Counted from the stretch's first letter, positions 34,312 to 42,430 are shown. The stretch is 64,000 nucleotides of DNA from JAVXCQ01 sp036659415 (GCA_036659415.1 JAVXCQ010000008.1:1-64000), one strand, 5' to 3'. A program made the numbers and translations. Notes: generated by a model from the sequence alone, not told the origin.

Positions 34312-34400
34312 AGGTTATTCACTCCTTATTATTTTACTTACTGTTTTTTATCTTAACCAATTTTGCGGCAGGAAACAAGTCTAAAGGCAGAAATACTTGA

Positions 34401-34436
34401 AAATATTCCCCCGAAGAGGGAATATTTCTGTATAAT
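34401..34436 (+). promoter_or_regulatory. candidate operator plus -10 box of the acyl-CoA ligase gene
   Basis: Perfect inverted repeat AAATATTCCC-N7-GGGAATATTT (34401-34427), ending 3 bp before TATAAT at 34431-34436. It replaces the -35 region, which has no consensus match. This geometry suits a regulator acting directly at the promoter. Confidence 0.55.
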
Positions 34437-34474
34437 AGAAGAAAAGGATTTATTTGTTTAACAGGGGGCACTAT

Positions 34475-35962
34475 ATGTTATATTTTGAAATTATTCAGAC
34501 CTATCCCAGCGAGAAAAAAGCTTTGATATTTAAAGAGCAGGTGACGACTTACGGCCAATTACGAGAGCAAGTCCGCAAGTGGGCTAATTTTTTGCAGGCA
34601 CAGGGTGTGCAAAAAGGTGATAAGATAGGTCTTTTGAGTAAAAATTGTGCTGATTTTGTGGTGGCTTATTTTGCCATTACGCAAGCAGGCGCAGTAGTAG
34701 TACCTCTGAACTTTCAGTTGACGGCTAGAGAAGTAGCCTATATTGTTCGAGATGCCAAGCTCAAAGCATTAGTGGGGAAACAACCAGTACCGGCTTTAGA
34801 GGAAGCGCTGGCAGAGGCCGGTTATGCACAACCTGTTGTGCAACTAACCTATGCGGACTTAGCAAGGCCGATGCAACATGAGTTTAGGACCCCAGACTTA
34901 GTGGACAGCGATAATTGTACGATTATTTATACTTCAGGAACAACGGGTAAGCCCAAAGGCGCTATGCTGAGCCATCAAAACTTGGTGACGAATGCTAGGG
35001 ATTTCACCAAAGTTGTGCGGATTGAAGCCAATGATATTGCTCTGTGCGTGCTACCAATGTATCACTGCTTTGCCTGGACGGTAGCTGTGAGTGGTCAGCT
35101 TTTGCATGGTGCTTGCATCGTTATCCAGGAAACATATTTGTTTAAAGATACGATGAAGCTCCTTGCTCAACATCGGGTTAATGCTTTTATCGGTGTCCCG
35201 ACGATGATGCAATTTTTTGTCAATGGGGCGTTACCGGAAGAATTGACCAATATTCGCTATTTTATTAGTGGTGGTTCGGCGTTACCGCGCATTTTGGCAG
35301 AGGCTTTCAAGAAAAAATTCGGCAAATTTGTTCAAGAAGGGTACGGTTTATCGGAGGCGGCACCGGTAGTAACGGTTAATCCGCCGGAAAAAATTAAAAT
35401 CGGTTCTATTGGCTTGCCCTTGCCGGGAGTAGAGGTATCTTTACAAACCGCTGAGGGAACACCTTTAGCAACGGGTGAAGTAGGAGAACTGTGCGTGCGA
35501 GGACCTAATGTGATGCTGGGTTATTTAAATTTGCCGGCGGCTACGACCGAAGCTCTCCGTGGTGGCTGGCTTCATACCGAAGACTTGGCTTACCAAGATA
35601 GCGAAGGCTATTTGTTCATTGTCGATCGTTTGAAGGATATGATTATTTCTAGTGGGGAAAATGTTTATCCGCGGGAAATTGAGGAAGTTCTCTACACCCA
35701 CCCGCAGATTGCGGAAGTTGCCGTTATCGGAGTGCCCGATAAATTGCGAGGACAGGCAATTTGTGCTTACTTGGTGCTCAAAGAGGGTGCACAGCTGACG
35801 AAAAGTGCGGTGCGTAAGTTTCTTTTAGCAAGAATTGCTGCCTATAAAGTGCCTCGGGAGTTTTTATTTTGTCAGCAAATGCCCAAAAGTGCTACCGGAA
35901 AAATATTGAAAACAGCTTTGCGGGAACAGGCCTTGGTTGATCTGCTCCAGCGCAAACATTGA
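34475..35962 (+). CDS. long-chain acyl-CoA synthetase-like AMP-ligase
   Basis: 495 aa from the ATG at 34475 (AGGGGG upstream). Adenylate-forming enzyme: P-loop YTSGTTGKPKGAM, VPTMMQF region, YGLSEAAP, TEDLAYQDSEGYLFIVDRLKDMIISSGENVYPREIE and terminal lysine motif PKSATGKILKTALRE. It activates a carboxylate, probably a fatty acid, to the CoA thioester. The next gene (lipoprotein) begins 9 nt downstream and larE overlaps that, so three genes are probably co-transcribed. The exact acid is unknown. Confidence 0.9.
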   Translation: MLYFEIIQTYPSEKKALIFKEQVTTYGQLREQVRKWANFLQAQGVQKGDKIGLLSKNCADFVVAYFAITQAGAVVVPLNFQLTAREVAYIVRDAKLKALVGKQPVPALEEALAEAGYAQPVVQLTYADLARPMQHEFRTPDLVDSDNCTIIYTSGTTGKPKGAMLSHQNLVTNARDFTKVVRIEANDIALCVLPMYHCFAWTVAVSGQLLHGACIVIQETYLFKDTMKLLAQHRVNAFIGVPTMMQFFVNGALPEELTNIRYFISGGSALPRILAEAFKKKFGKFVQEGYGLSEAAPVVTVNPPEKIKIGSIGLPLPGVEVSLQTAEGTPLATGEVGELCVRGPNVMLGYLNLPAATTEALRGGWLHTEDLAYQDSEGYLFIVDRLKDMIISSGENVYPREIEEVLYTHPQIAEVAVIGVPDKLRGQAICAYLVLKEGAQLTKSAVRKFLLARIAAYKVPREFLFCQQMPKSATGKILKTALREQALVDLLQRKH

Positions 35963-35971
35963 GGTAAAATA

Positions 35972-36694
35972 ATGAAAAAATTAGTGTTAATTATAGGTAT
36001 GCTCCTCATTTCCCTAGCAGCTGCCGGTTGTGTTAAAGGTGAAGTGGTGATGGAGGTTTCACGTTTTGCTGCGGCGGATTTGCAGTGTAAAATTGTGACG
36101 GTACCATTTTTGACGTCTCAACTTAACGGTATTCGCCAAGACTTTGAAGAAGATGGCTTTGCAGTGGCAGATGTGTCGGAGAATAATATGTACGGTTTTA
36201 CAGCTCATCGACATTTTGACCAAATCGGGCAACTGCAGGATATTAAGATTATTAAAGGTTTTAAGTTAGATCGCAAGACGGCGACCAGTGCACCTAGCGG
36301 CAGCGTGGTGACAGAAACGCAGGAAGCTAAGCAAAAACCAGTGGTTATGAAGTCAGGCTTTTTGTTTGATACGATTACCGTGAATACCAATCTAGATTTA
36401 AGGCAGAAAAATCAAAGCAATAAAAAAGAAGAAGAATGGATTATTAAAAACTTATTGAACCAAATAGATTTGCGGTTTGTGCTTAAACTACCTACAGCCG
36501 TGGACAGCAGTAATGCTAGCCGTTCACCGGATGGGGGTAAAACCTTAGTTTGGAACTTGGTGCTGGGCGAAGATAACGCTTTGCAAGCTCAGGTTACCTA
36601 TCTTAATCCTTTTAAAGCCGCCGGTATTTTATTGGTGGTAGTTTTAGCCGGGGTCGGTGGACTTTTATATAAGATTAGGAAGCAACACCGATGA
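35972..36694 (+). CDS. lipoprotein with C-terminal membrane helix, DUF3153/LppM-like
   Basis: 240 aa: signal peptide with lipobox AAAGC, an exported domain, then a TM helix at about residues 215-235 (GILLVVVLAGVGGLLY) and a basic tail KIRKQHR. Both ends would therefore be membrane-anchored. The overall plan resembles LppM/DUF3153 proteins; the match is tentative. Function unknown. Overlaps larE by 4 nt. Confidence 0.55.
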   Translation: MKKLVLIIGMLLISLAAAGCVKGEVVMEVSRFAAADLQCKIVTVPFLTSQLNGIRQDFEEDGFAVADVSENNMYGFTAHRHFDQIGQLQDIKIIKGFKLDRKTATSAPSGSVVTETQEAKQKPVVMKSGFLFDTITVNTNLDLRQKNQSNKKEEEWIIKNLLNQIDLRFVLKLPTAVDSSNASRSPDGGKTLVWNLVLGEDNALQAQVTYLNPFKAAGILLVVVLAGVGGLLYKIRKQHR

Positions 36695-37512
36695 TGACCT
36701 TAACAGAAAAATACGAACATTTAAAAACTAGCGTAGGCAATAATAAGCGCTTAGCGGTAGCTTTTTCCGGTGGCGTTGATTCTAGCTTGCTATTAGCTGT
36801 GGCCCGGGATGTACTGAACCAAGAAGTGGTCGCCCTCACGGCACATTCCGAATTTGTACCGGCTAGGGAAGTAGTAGCGGCGCAAGAGCTTGCACGTCAG
36901 TTGGGCGTGCGGCATTACTGCTTGCCGGTACAGGCTTTAGCGGTGGCCGAGGTAGCGGCTAATTCCCCGGAGCGTTGTTATTTTTGCAAGCGAGCTTTGT
37001 TTACCACTCTGCGGGATTTTGCTCATACCCTAGGCTTTGAGCAGGTCGTGGACGGTTCTAATCTTGACGACCTTAGCGATTATCGTCCCGGGTTGCAAGC
37101 CTTAGTTAGCTTAGGCATTGGTAGCCCTTTGCGGGAAGCAGGACTAACCAAGGTAGATATTCGCACTTTGGCACGTCAGCTAGCACTTCCTAACTGGGAT
37201 TTGCCGGCCGCTGCCTGTCTAGCATCACGCATTCCCTATGGTGATCTTATTACCCTGGCAAAAGTGCAACAGGTGGAAGCGGCAGAACTAGTTTTAACGC
37301 AAGCAGGTTTTCAACAAGTGCGGGTGCGTTTACACGGTAACTTGGCTCGGCTAGAGGTTGCGGCGGCGGAATTTCCACGTTTTGCGGACGAGCAGCTACG
37401 ACAGCAATTAATTGTTGCTTTGAAAACCTTGGGGATTACTTATGTGACCTTGGATTTAGAGGGGTATCGTACCGGTAGCCTTAATGAAGCTTTAATTCCC
37501 ACTATTTCATAA
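36691..37512 (+). CDS. larE: ATP-dependent sacrificial sulfur transferase LarE
   Basis: 273 aa. PP-loop SGGVDSS near residue 26, RCYFCKRALF near residue 95, VVDGSNLDD, then AAACLASRIPYG and VRVRLHG. Cys in ACLAS is in the position of the L. plantarum sacrificial cysteine (Cys176), and the two Arg of VRVR lie about 35-37 residues later as in that enzyme. LarE adds sulfur to the nickel-pincer nucleotide precursor used by lactate racemase and relatives. No larB, larC or larA is in the window, so its partners are elsewhere or it has another sulfur-transfer role. Confidence 0.88.
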   Translation: MMTLTEKYEHLKTSVGNNKRLAVAFSGGVDSSLLLAVARDVLNQEVVALTAHSEFVPAREVVAAQELARQLGVRHYCLPVQALAVAEVAANSPERCYFCKRALFTTLRDFAHTLGFEQVVDGSNLDDLSDYRPGLQALVSLGIGSPLREAGLTKVDIRTLARQLALPNWDLPAAACLASRIPYGDLITLAKVQQVEAAELVLTQAGFQQVRVRLHGNLARLEVAAAEFPRFADEQLRQQLIVALKTLGITYVTLDLEGYRTGSLNEALIPTIS

Positions 37513-37522
37513 ATGGACAAAA

Positions 37523-37563
37523 AACTGCCCGTCCTAGGCTGGAGTTACCTAGGACGGGCAGTT
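37523..37563. terminator. bidirectional terminator between larE and the deaminase gene
   Basis: 16-bp perfect arms (AACTGCCCGTCCTAGG and complement), loop of 9 nt, T-run on the minus side. Confidence 0.9.
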
Positions 37564-37582
37564 ACTAATTTAATTTGAAAAC

Positions 37583-38857
37583 TTAGTTGATTTCGTATTG
37601 CAAAAGAGTATTAGTAGTAGCTACGGATTCCGGAGCACGGACGAAAAGTGCTTCGCCGTTACGGATGGACATTGCTACGTTAACACGTTCGCAAACTGCT
37701 TCAAACTCACCTTTGGCATTAAGTACGATGAAGTTAGCAGGTTTGCCTTCTTCTACGCCATAAGTGTCAAGAATGTTCAGGGTACGAGCACCGTTAATGG
37801 TGATCAGGTCAAGTGCATTTTCGATTTCAGGAATGGACATCATTTGAGCAATATGGATACCGGCATCAAGAATGTTCATTAAGTTGCCGTTCCCTAGTGG
37901 ATACCAAGGGTCAGAGATAGAATCTTGTGCGAAGCAAACGTTGATACCAGCTTCGTTTAATTCTTTAACACGAGTTAGACCACGACGTTTCGGATAAGTA
38001 TCGAAACGGCCTTGCAAATGGATGTTTTCTGTTGGGCAAGAGATGAAGTTAACTTTGGATAGGCCAAGCAATTTGAAAAGTTTGTAAGCATAAGCATTGT
38101 TGTAAGAACCCATCGCGCAAGTATGGCTGGCGGTTGAACGTTCGCCCATACCTAGACGGTAAGCTTCGGAAGCCAAGACTTCAATGAAGCGGGATTGGTC
38201 ATCATCAGTTTCGTCGCAGTGGATATCAATCATTTTGTCATATTTTACAGCTAATTCAAAAGCTTTCTTTACGCTGCGTACGCCGTCTTCACGAGTGTAC
38301 TCGAAATGAGGGATAGCGCCGACAAGATCAACGCCCATTTTACAAGCTTCTTCTACTAATTCGTCGCCGCCTTTGTAAGCGTACATACCTTCTTGAGGGA
38401 AAGCGATTATTTGTAGGTCGCAAGTTGCTTTAACTTCGTCACGCAATTCCAATAAAGCTTTGAGAGCAGTTAGTTTCGGATCAGTAACGTCCACGTGGGT
38501 TCTGATATGTTGAACGCCAGCGAGGATTTCTTTTTTCATAGCAATTTTAGCACGAGATTTAATCTCATCCATTGTTAAGCTGCCTTTTGTTTCGGACCAA
38601 CGTTGGATTCCTTCAAATAAAGAACCGGTTTTGTTAGCTGCTGCTGGATTGAAAGCGGTGAAGACGTAGTCTAAATGGATATGAGGATCGCAATACGGAG
38701 GAACTACCAGTTTGCCACCAAGGTCTACAACTTCGTCTGCTTTAACAGTTGCTGCTAAACCTGGAGCGATTTGTTTGAACTTGCCATCTACTACATAGAT
38801 GTCTTTTAGGCCGTCTTGACCTTTGATTTTTGCATTAGTAAATAATGTTGTTTTCAT
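37583..38857 (-). CDS. CodA-family amidohydrolase, probable creatinine (or cytosine) deaminase
   Basis: 424-aa metal-dependent deaminase, collinear with E. coli cytosine deaminase CodA. HIHLD metal site, HVRTHVD-type loop IRTHVDVTD, FPQEG, HCDETDDDQSRF, ASHTCAM, NIHLQGRFDTYPKRRG and DPWYPLG are all present. His61, His63, Gln156, His214, Glu217, His246 and Asp313 (CodA numbering) are kept, but Asp314 is Ser (AQDSISDPW against GHDDVFDPW), a position known to control substrate choice. CodA relatives include creatinine deaminases. Divergence from a creatininase across a gap with repeated sites favours creatinine as substrate. Cytosine or isoguanine remain possible. Confidence 0.85.
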   Translation of the reverse strand: MKTTLFTNAKIKGQDGLKDIYVVDGKFKQIAPGLAATVKADEVVDLGGKLVVPPYCDPHIHLDYVFTAFNPAAANKTGSLFEGIQRWSETKGSLTMDEIKSRAKIAMKKEILAGVQHIRTHVDVTDPKLTALKALLELRDEVKATCDLQIIAFPQEGMYAYKGGDELVEEACKMGVDLVGAIPHFEYTREDGVRSVKKAFELAVKYDKMIDIHCDETDDDQSRFIEVLASEAYRLGMGERSTASHTCAMGSYNNAYAYKLFKLLGLSKVNFISCPTENIHLQGRFDTYPKRRGLTRVKELNEAGINVCFAQDSISDPWYPLGNGNLMNILDAGIHIAQMMSIPEIENALDLITINGARTLNILDTYGVEEGKPANFIVLNAKGEFEAVCERVNVAMSIRNGEALFVRAPESVATTNTLLQYEIN

Positions 38858-38900
38858 TATAAAGTCTCCTTTTAGATTATGTCTTGAGCGTCAGGCAAAC

Positions 38901-38906
38901 ATTATA
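38901..38906 (-). promoter_or_regulatory. -10 box of the deaminase gene
   Basis: TATAAT on the minus strand, 44 bp before the deaminase ATG. The repeat at 38907-38923 abuts it in the spacer position and no -35 consensus is seen, so activation or occlusion by a regulator is likely. Confidence 0.55.
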
Positions 38907-38923
38907 ACGGAAACGCTTTGTCG
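38907..38923. promoter_or_regulatory. operator-like direct repeat, copy 1
   Basis: AACGGAAACGCTTTGTC, matching 16 of 17 bases with the copy at 39118-39134 in the same orientation. Copy 1 lies within the spacer of the deaminase promoter. It is probably the site of a shared regulator. Confidence 0.55.
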
Positions 38924-39039
38924 CATTTAGTATAACAAGTGAAGGGGAGAAAGGCACTGTACTTAGTGCACAAAATGAATGGGGTGTAGATGTGCATTAA
39001 GTTCCACAAAAAATGCCCGCTAATTGGTGTTTTAGTACA

Positions 39040-39069
39040 TTGCCCGGTTTGCGACCGAAAGCGTATACT
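39040..39069 (+). promoter_or_regulatory. promoter of the creatininase-DMT operon
   Basis: TTGCCC at 39040-39045, 18-bp spacer, TATACT at 39064-39069. The predicted leader is about 110 nt and contains the second repeat copy. Confidence 0.55.
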
Positions 39070-39117
39070 AAAGGTGCAGTAAGGCCGGCAACAAGCAAAG
39101 CGTCATAGACGACTTGC

Positions 39118-39134
39118 AACGGAAACACTTTGTC
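39118..39134. promoter_or_regulatory. operator-like direct repeat, copy 2
   Basis: AACGGAAACACTTTGTC, 211 bp from copy 1, about 40 bp inside the predicted leader of the creatininase transcript. A repressor bound here could block elongation, or a second promoter may lie further down. Confidence 0.55.
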
Positions 39135-39188
39135 AAACGGTTACCGCAAGGCTTTACAAAAAAACATAATTTAAAGGAGAGATTCGAC

Positions 39189-39938
39189 ATGATTAGAATG
39201 AACGAAATGACTTGGATGGAATTTGATGCAAAAATTAAAGAAGGCGCAATTACAATTCTTCCTATTGGTGCTTGCGAGCAACATGGTCCTCATCTTCCAT
39301 TGTGTGTAGACACAGTACTTGCTAACGGCTTTGCTGAAAAATTGGCTGAACGCGTTAACGGCATGGTAGCTCCAACATTAAACTATGGTTATAAATCCAA
39401 ACCTCTTTCCGGTGGCGGCCCACTTTTCCCAGGTACTATTGACTTGAATGGTAACACTCTTGTTAACTTAACTTATGACATTCTTGAAGAATTAATCAAA
39501 GACGGCGTTAAAAAAATCATGGTTCTTAGCTGCCATTTTGAAAACGAAGCTTTCGTTTGCGAAGCTGTTGACTTGATTGCTCAAAAATATAACAAAGACA
39601 TCAAAATTCTTATTGCTAACTGGTGGGATCCAATGCCATTAGAAATCATTGACCGCGTATTTGACGAAGTTCCATTCCCAGGTTGGGCTTTTGAACATGC
39701 TGCTGTTACTGAAACTTCCTTAATGATGGCTTTTGCTCCTGAATTAGTACACGAAGACAGAATGGTTGACGCTCAAGGCGCAACTCCTTGCCCATACCAC
39801 ACTTACCCAGTACCGAAAGACGCAGTTCCTGCTACTGGTATCTTGGCTCCTGCTAAATCTTCCTCTGCTGCTCGTGGTCAATTGATCATTGATAGCGTTT
39901 TGGATGAATTGGTTAAAATCTGTCACAAAGAATTCTAA
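39189..39938 (+). CDS. creatininase (creatinine amidohydrolase)
   Basis: 249 aa from the ATG at 39189 (AAAGGAGAG 8 nt upstream). Very close in plan to Pseudomonas creatininase: LPIGACEQHGPHLPLCVD (metal Glu, His, Asp), NYGYKSKPLSGGGPLFPGT, SCHFENEAF (metal His and Glu), PGWAFEHAAVTETSLMM, and the C-terminal PATGILAPAKSSSAARG. The YGYKS-GGG-FPGT block marks the true creatininase branch, not MftE or ArfB relatives. It opens creatinine to creatine, reversibly. No creatinase gene is in the window. Codons are rich in CTT, GCT and CCA/CCT compared with neighbours, suggesting high expression or separate origin. Confidence 0.9.
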   Translation: MIRMNEMTWMEFDAKIKEGAITILPIGACEQHGPHLPLCVDTVLANGFAEKLAERVNGMVAPTLNYGYKSKPLSGGGPLFPGTIDLNGNTLVNLTYDILEELIKDGVKKIMVLSCHFENEAFVCEAVDLIAQKYNKDIKILIANWWDPMPLEIIDRVFDEVPFPGWAFEHAAVTETSLMMAFAPELVHEDRMVDAQGATPCPYHTYPVPKDAVPATGILAPAKSSSAARGQLIIDSVLDELVKICHKEF

Positions 39939-39969
39939 GAAATATTTTACATCAGGCAGACTTTCTCTG

Positions 39970-40010
39970 AGTGAACTTTGTAGTTCACTTGGAGGAGGAA
40001 AACCATGTGA
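39970..40010 (+). promoter_or_regulatory. hairpin and start-stop element before the DMT gene
   Basis: AGTGAACT-TTGT-AGTTCACT is a perfect 8-bp hairpin (39970-39989). It is followed at once by GGAGGAGG and an ATG directly followed by TGA (40005-40010), a minimal start-stop ORF. A second AGGAG and the real ATG (40023) come next. This could tune translation of the transporter. Confidence 0.4.
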
Positions 40011-40022
40011 GGAGAATATATA

Positions 40023-40946
40023 ATGACCAATACAAAAGGCATCTTACTAACTATGCTTTCTGCAGTAACTTTCGGGTTCGCTTTTACCCTCGGGCCCATG
40101 ACTTACGGTGCTGGTGGCAGTAACCCTGTAACACTAACTTTTTTAAGAAATTTTCTTAGTTTACCTGTGCTTTTAGCTATTTTGTGGTATCAAGGTATTT
40201 CACTTAAAGTTACGACCAAAGAACTTTGGAGTTTGACTATTCTTGGCGGTATTGGCAACGCCATTACAACGCTAATGTTGTTTATTTCCTTTTCTCTCAT
40301 TGATGTGGGTATAGCCACTACGATTCACTTCATTTATCCGGTGTTCGTAACGCTTGGCTGCGTTCTCTTCTATAGAGAAAAACTAGGTTTACAAAAAATC
40401 ATCGCTTTACTCATTGCTACTTCCGGTATCGCTTGCTTCTTCTTTGGCGTAGATACTAGTGCTGGTTTTGGTGGCGATATGGTCTTTGGCTTAATCTTGG
40501 CCATTGCTTCTGGTGTGACTTACGCTTTCTACATTATTTATATGGATAAAAGCGGTCTTAAAAACCAACCTGTTTTCAAAATTACTTTCTATGTTGCTTT
40601 AATGTCTTCCATTGCGATGGGCATTTATGGACAAGCAACTAGTCAATTGGCGTGGACGACGCTAACACCTAAATCTTGGGTCATTTCTACAGTTTTTGCC
40701 CTCTTGTGTACTGTTGTAGCATTATCTTTGCTTCAAATAGGTATCAAACAAGTAGGTGCATCGACAGCTGCTATCTTAACAACTTTTGAACCAATCACCA
40801 GTATTATTTGTGGCGTTTTTCTTTTGGGAGAAACGGTTACTATGGTTAAAGTCATTGCGTGTGCTTTAATCTTGACCGGTGTTGTTACTTTATCTTTAAG
40901 CAAGCAAAAGAAAGAACCGGAAGCGGAAGTAATCTTAGAGCATTAA
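40023..40946 (+). CDS. DMT/EamA-family transporter
   Basis: 307 aa, ten TM helices in two EamA repeats (ILLTMLSAVTFGFAFTLGPM...; VFGLILAIASGVTYAFYIIYMDKSGLK). A short hydrophilic C-terminus ends KEPEAEVILEH. Members export or import amino acids, nucleobases and small metabolites. Follows creatininase by 84 nt on the same strand with a structured gap, so it is predicted to move creatinine in or a product such as creatine or N-methylhydantoin out. Direction is not readable. Confidence 0.87.
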   Translation: MTNTKGILLTMLSAVTFGFAFTLGPMTYGAGGSNPVTLTFLRNFLSLPVLLAILWYQGISLKVTTKELWSLTILGGIGNAITTLMLFISFSLIDVGIATTIHFIYPVFVTLGCVLFYREKLGLQKIIALLIATSGIACFFFGVDTSAGFGGDMVFGLILAIASGVTYAFYIIYMDKSGLKNQPVFKITFYVALMSSIAMGIYGQATSQLAWTTLTPKSWVISTVFALLCTVVALSLLQIGIKQVGASTAAILTTFEPITSIICGVFLLGETVTMVKVIACALILTGVVTLSLSKQKKEPEAEVILEH

Positions 40947-41003
40947 CAAATCAAACAAACAAATGCACATGTTTACATAATCCTCCTTATATAAACATAA
41001 ATA

Positions 41004-41051
41004 AAGCGGCAGTTCTTTTCTAGGCGCAAACCTAGAAAAGAACTGCCGCTT
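41004..41051. terminator. bidirectional terminator between DMT gene and pucR-like gene
   Basis: 21-bp perfect arms (AAGCGGCAGTTCTTTTCTAGG and complement), loop CGCAAA. Confidence 0.9.
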
Positions 41052-41061
41052 GTTGGTTGTG

Positions 41062-42252
41062 TTATTCTCCTAAATAATCCTTGGCCACAATACTATTAAA
41101 TAAGTCTAGTTTAACCGTGGCATCATCTAAATCCTTGCCTAAAAGGTCTCTGATTTGGTTGAGCCGATACAGCAAAGTGTTGCGGTGAATGAAGAGTGCT
41201 TGGGAGGTTTTGACTAAATTAGAGTTGCAATAAAAATATTGTTTCAAAGTAGGTAATAATTCCGCTTTATTTTGCAAGTCAAAATTAATCAAAGGGTCTA
41301 AGTTGTAGTGATAAAATTGTTTAATTTCTTCCGTATCTTCAATTTTAAACAGTAAGCGATAAATGCCCAGCTCTGCATAAGTGGCAATATGATTCTGACG
41401 TTGCATTTTTTTGCAAAGGCTGAGGGCACGCAAGGCCTCTATGTAACTTTGCTTAAAATCTTGAAGCTTTTCATAGATGCGACCGAAGCTCAGATACAGG
41501 TCGGACTCATTATGAATTTGCAGGAACAGAGGGTGGGCCGTTTTCAGATACTTGACTGCCGCAGCTGCTTGCTCCGCCGTTGTCGCCGAAATCAGACAAA
41601 TAATATTATTAGCAGAAACCAGCGATACCAGATTAATTTTGTTCCCGGCACAAAGCTTTTTGATGGCGTGTTGCAATTTATCTTCTAAGCTGTCTTGCTG
41701 CAACATATCGACCTGTTGTTGGCTGGTCACATTAAAAATAGCGATGAAGCCATAGGGCAATAGTTTGATTTCATTAATTTCTGCTTGTTCCGCCAGATTA
41801 TCATAATCCACCTCCGGAGCAAATAAAAGGCGGCCGAGAAAGCTTTTAGCCCGTTTTTTTTCAAAGCTATCAAACATGATGACGTCTGTAATCTCTCGGG
41901 TAACGTCAATTAGTTTTACGTTCCAGGGCATTTCAAACAAAGGAAACGCAGCAACGTTAGCTTGCTCGATTAGCTCTGGGGGAATGGCCTTAATGTAATC
42001 GGTACCGACTAGTACCACAAGCCCGGCTAGACCTTTGACAATACACTCTTGAAGAATATCTTTAAGGTTACTGGCAGAATGGGAAACACCGGTGATGAAT
42101 AATAATTCCCCGCCATGAACCCAGTTAGCAACGCTGAGAGTTTGCCCTACATACGGCCAGGTTACATTGCGTTGCAAACCATTTTCGCCGGCCACTAACT
42201 TGATTTTATTAAAATGTTTTAAATGGAGTAAATCCATACAACTGATTGACAT
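41062..42252 (-). CDS. PucR-family transcriptional regulator
   Basis: 396 aa. N-terminal purine-catabolism (PucR) sensory domain at about 1-125 (DLLHLKHFNKIKLVAGENGLQRNVTWPYVGQ), a central GGDEF-like region, and the C-terminal HTH_30 (LVKTSQALFIHRNTLLYRLNQIRDLLGKDLDD). PucR proteins control use of purines and other nitrogen heterocycles. Position at the end of the creatinine-type locus makes it the obvious local regulator. AGGAGG lies 6 nt before the ATG at 42252. Its minus-strand -10 box (42288-42293) shares the pattern AGCG..TT..GTTATAATG with the deaminase promoter. Confidence 0.9.
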   Translation of the reverse strand: MSISCMDLLHLKHFNKIKLVAGENGLQRNVTWPYVGQTLSVANWVHGGELLFITGVSHSASNLKDILQECIVKGLAGLVVLVGTDYIKAIPPELIEQANVAAFPLFEMPWNVKLIDVTREITDVIMFDSFEKKRAKSFLGRLLFAPEVDYDNLAEQAEINEIKLLPYGFIAIFNVTSQQQVDMLQQDSLEDKLQHAIKKLCAGNKINLVSLVSANNIICLISATTAEQAAAAVKYLKTAHPLFLQIHNESDLYLSFGRIYEKLQDFKQSYIEALRALSLCKKMQRQNHIATYAELGIYRLLFKIEDTEEIKQFYHYNLDPLINFDLQNKAELLPTLKQYFYCNSNLVKTSQALFIHRNTLLYRLNQIRDLLGKDLDDATVKLDLFNSIVAKDYLGE

Positions 42253-42386
42253 AGGGTGCCTCCTGACTACTTACTTAATTCCTTCTCATTATAACAAAAT
42301 TCGCTGGAGACAGTACGACAATTTGAACAAAGACAGAAAAAAAAGAGAGCGACTGACTGACCAGTCTGTATTTTAAAACTGATTGG

Positions 42387-42395
42387 TGCTATAAT
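42387..42395 (+). promoter_or_regulatory. extended -10 promoter of the DUF190 gene
   Basis: TGCTATAAT, extended -10. A short GACTG...CAGTC hairpin is found upstream near 42350. No fluoride riboswitch consensus was seen. Confidence 0.55.
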
Positions 42396-42430
42396 AAATA
42401 TGTAAGAACTTCGAAAAAGGGGTGCGTAAT

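Noticed and set aside
42301..42386. Possible fluoride riboswitch before DUF190
   Set aside because: No fluoride aptamer consensus; only a weak 5-bp hairpin was seen.
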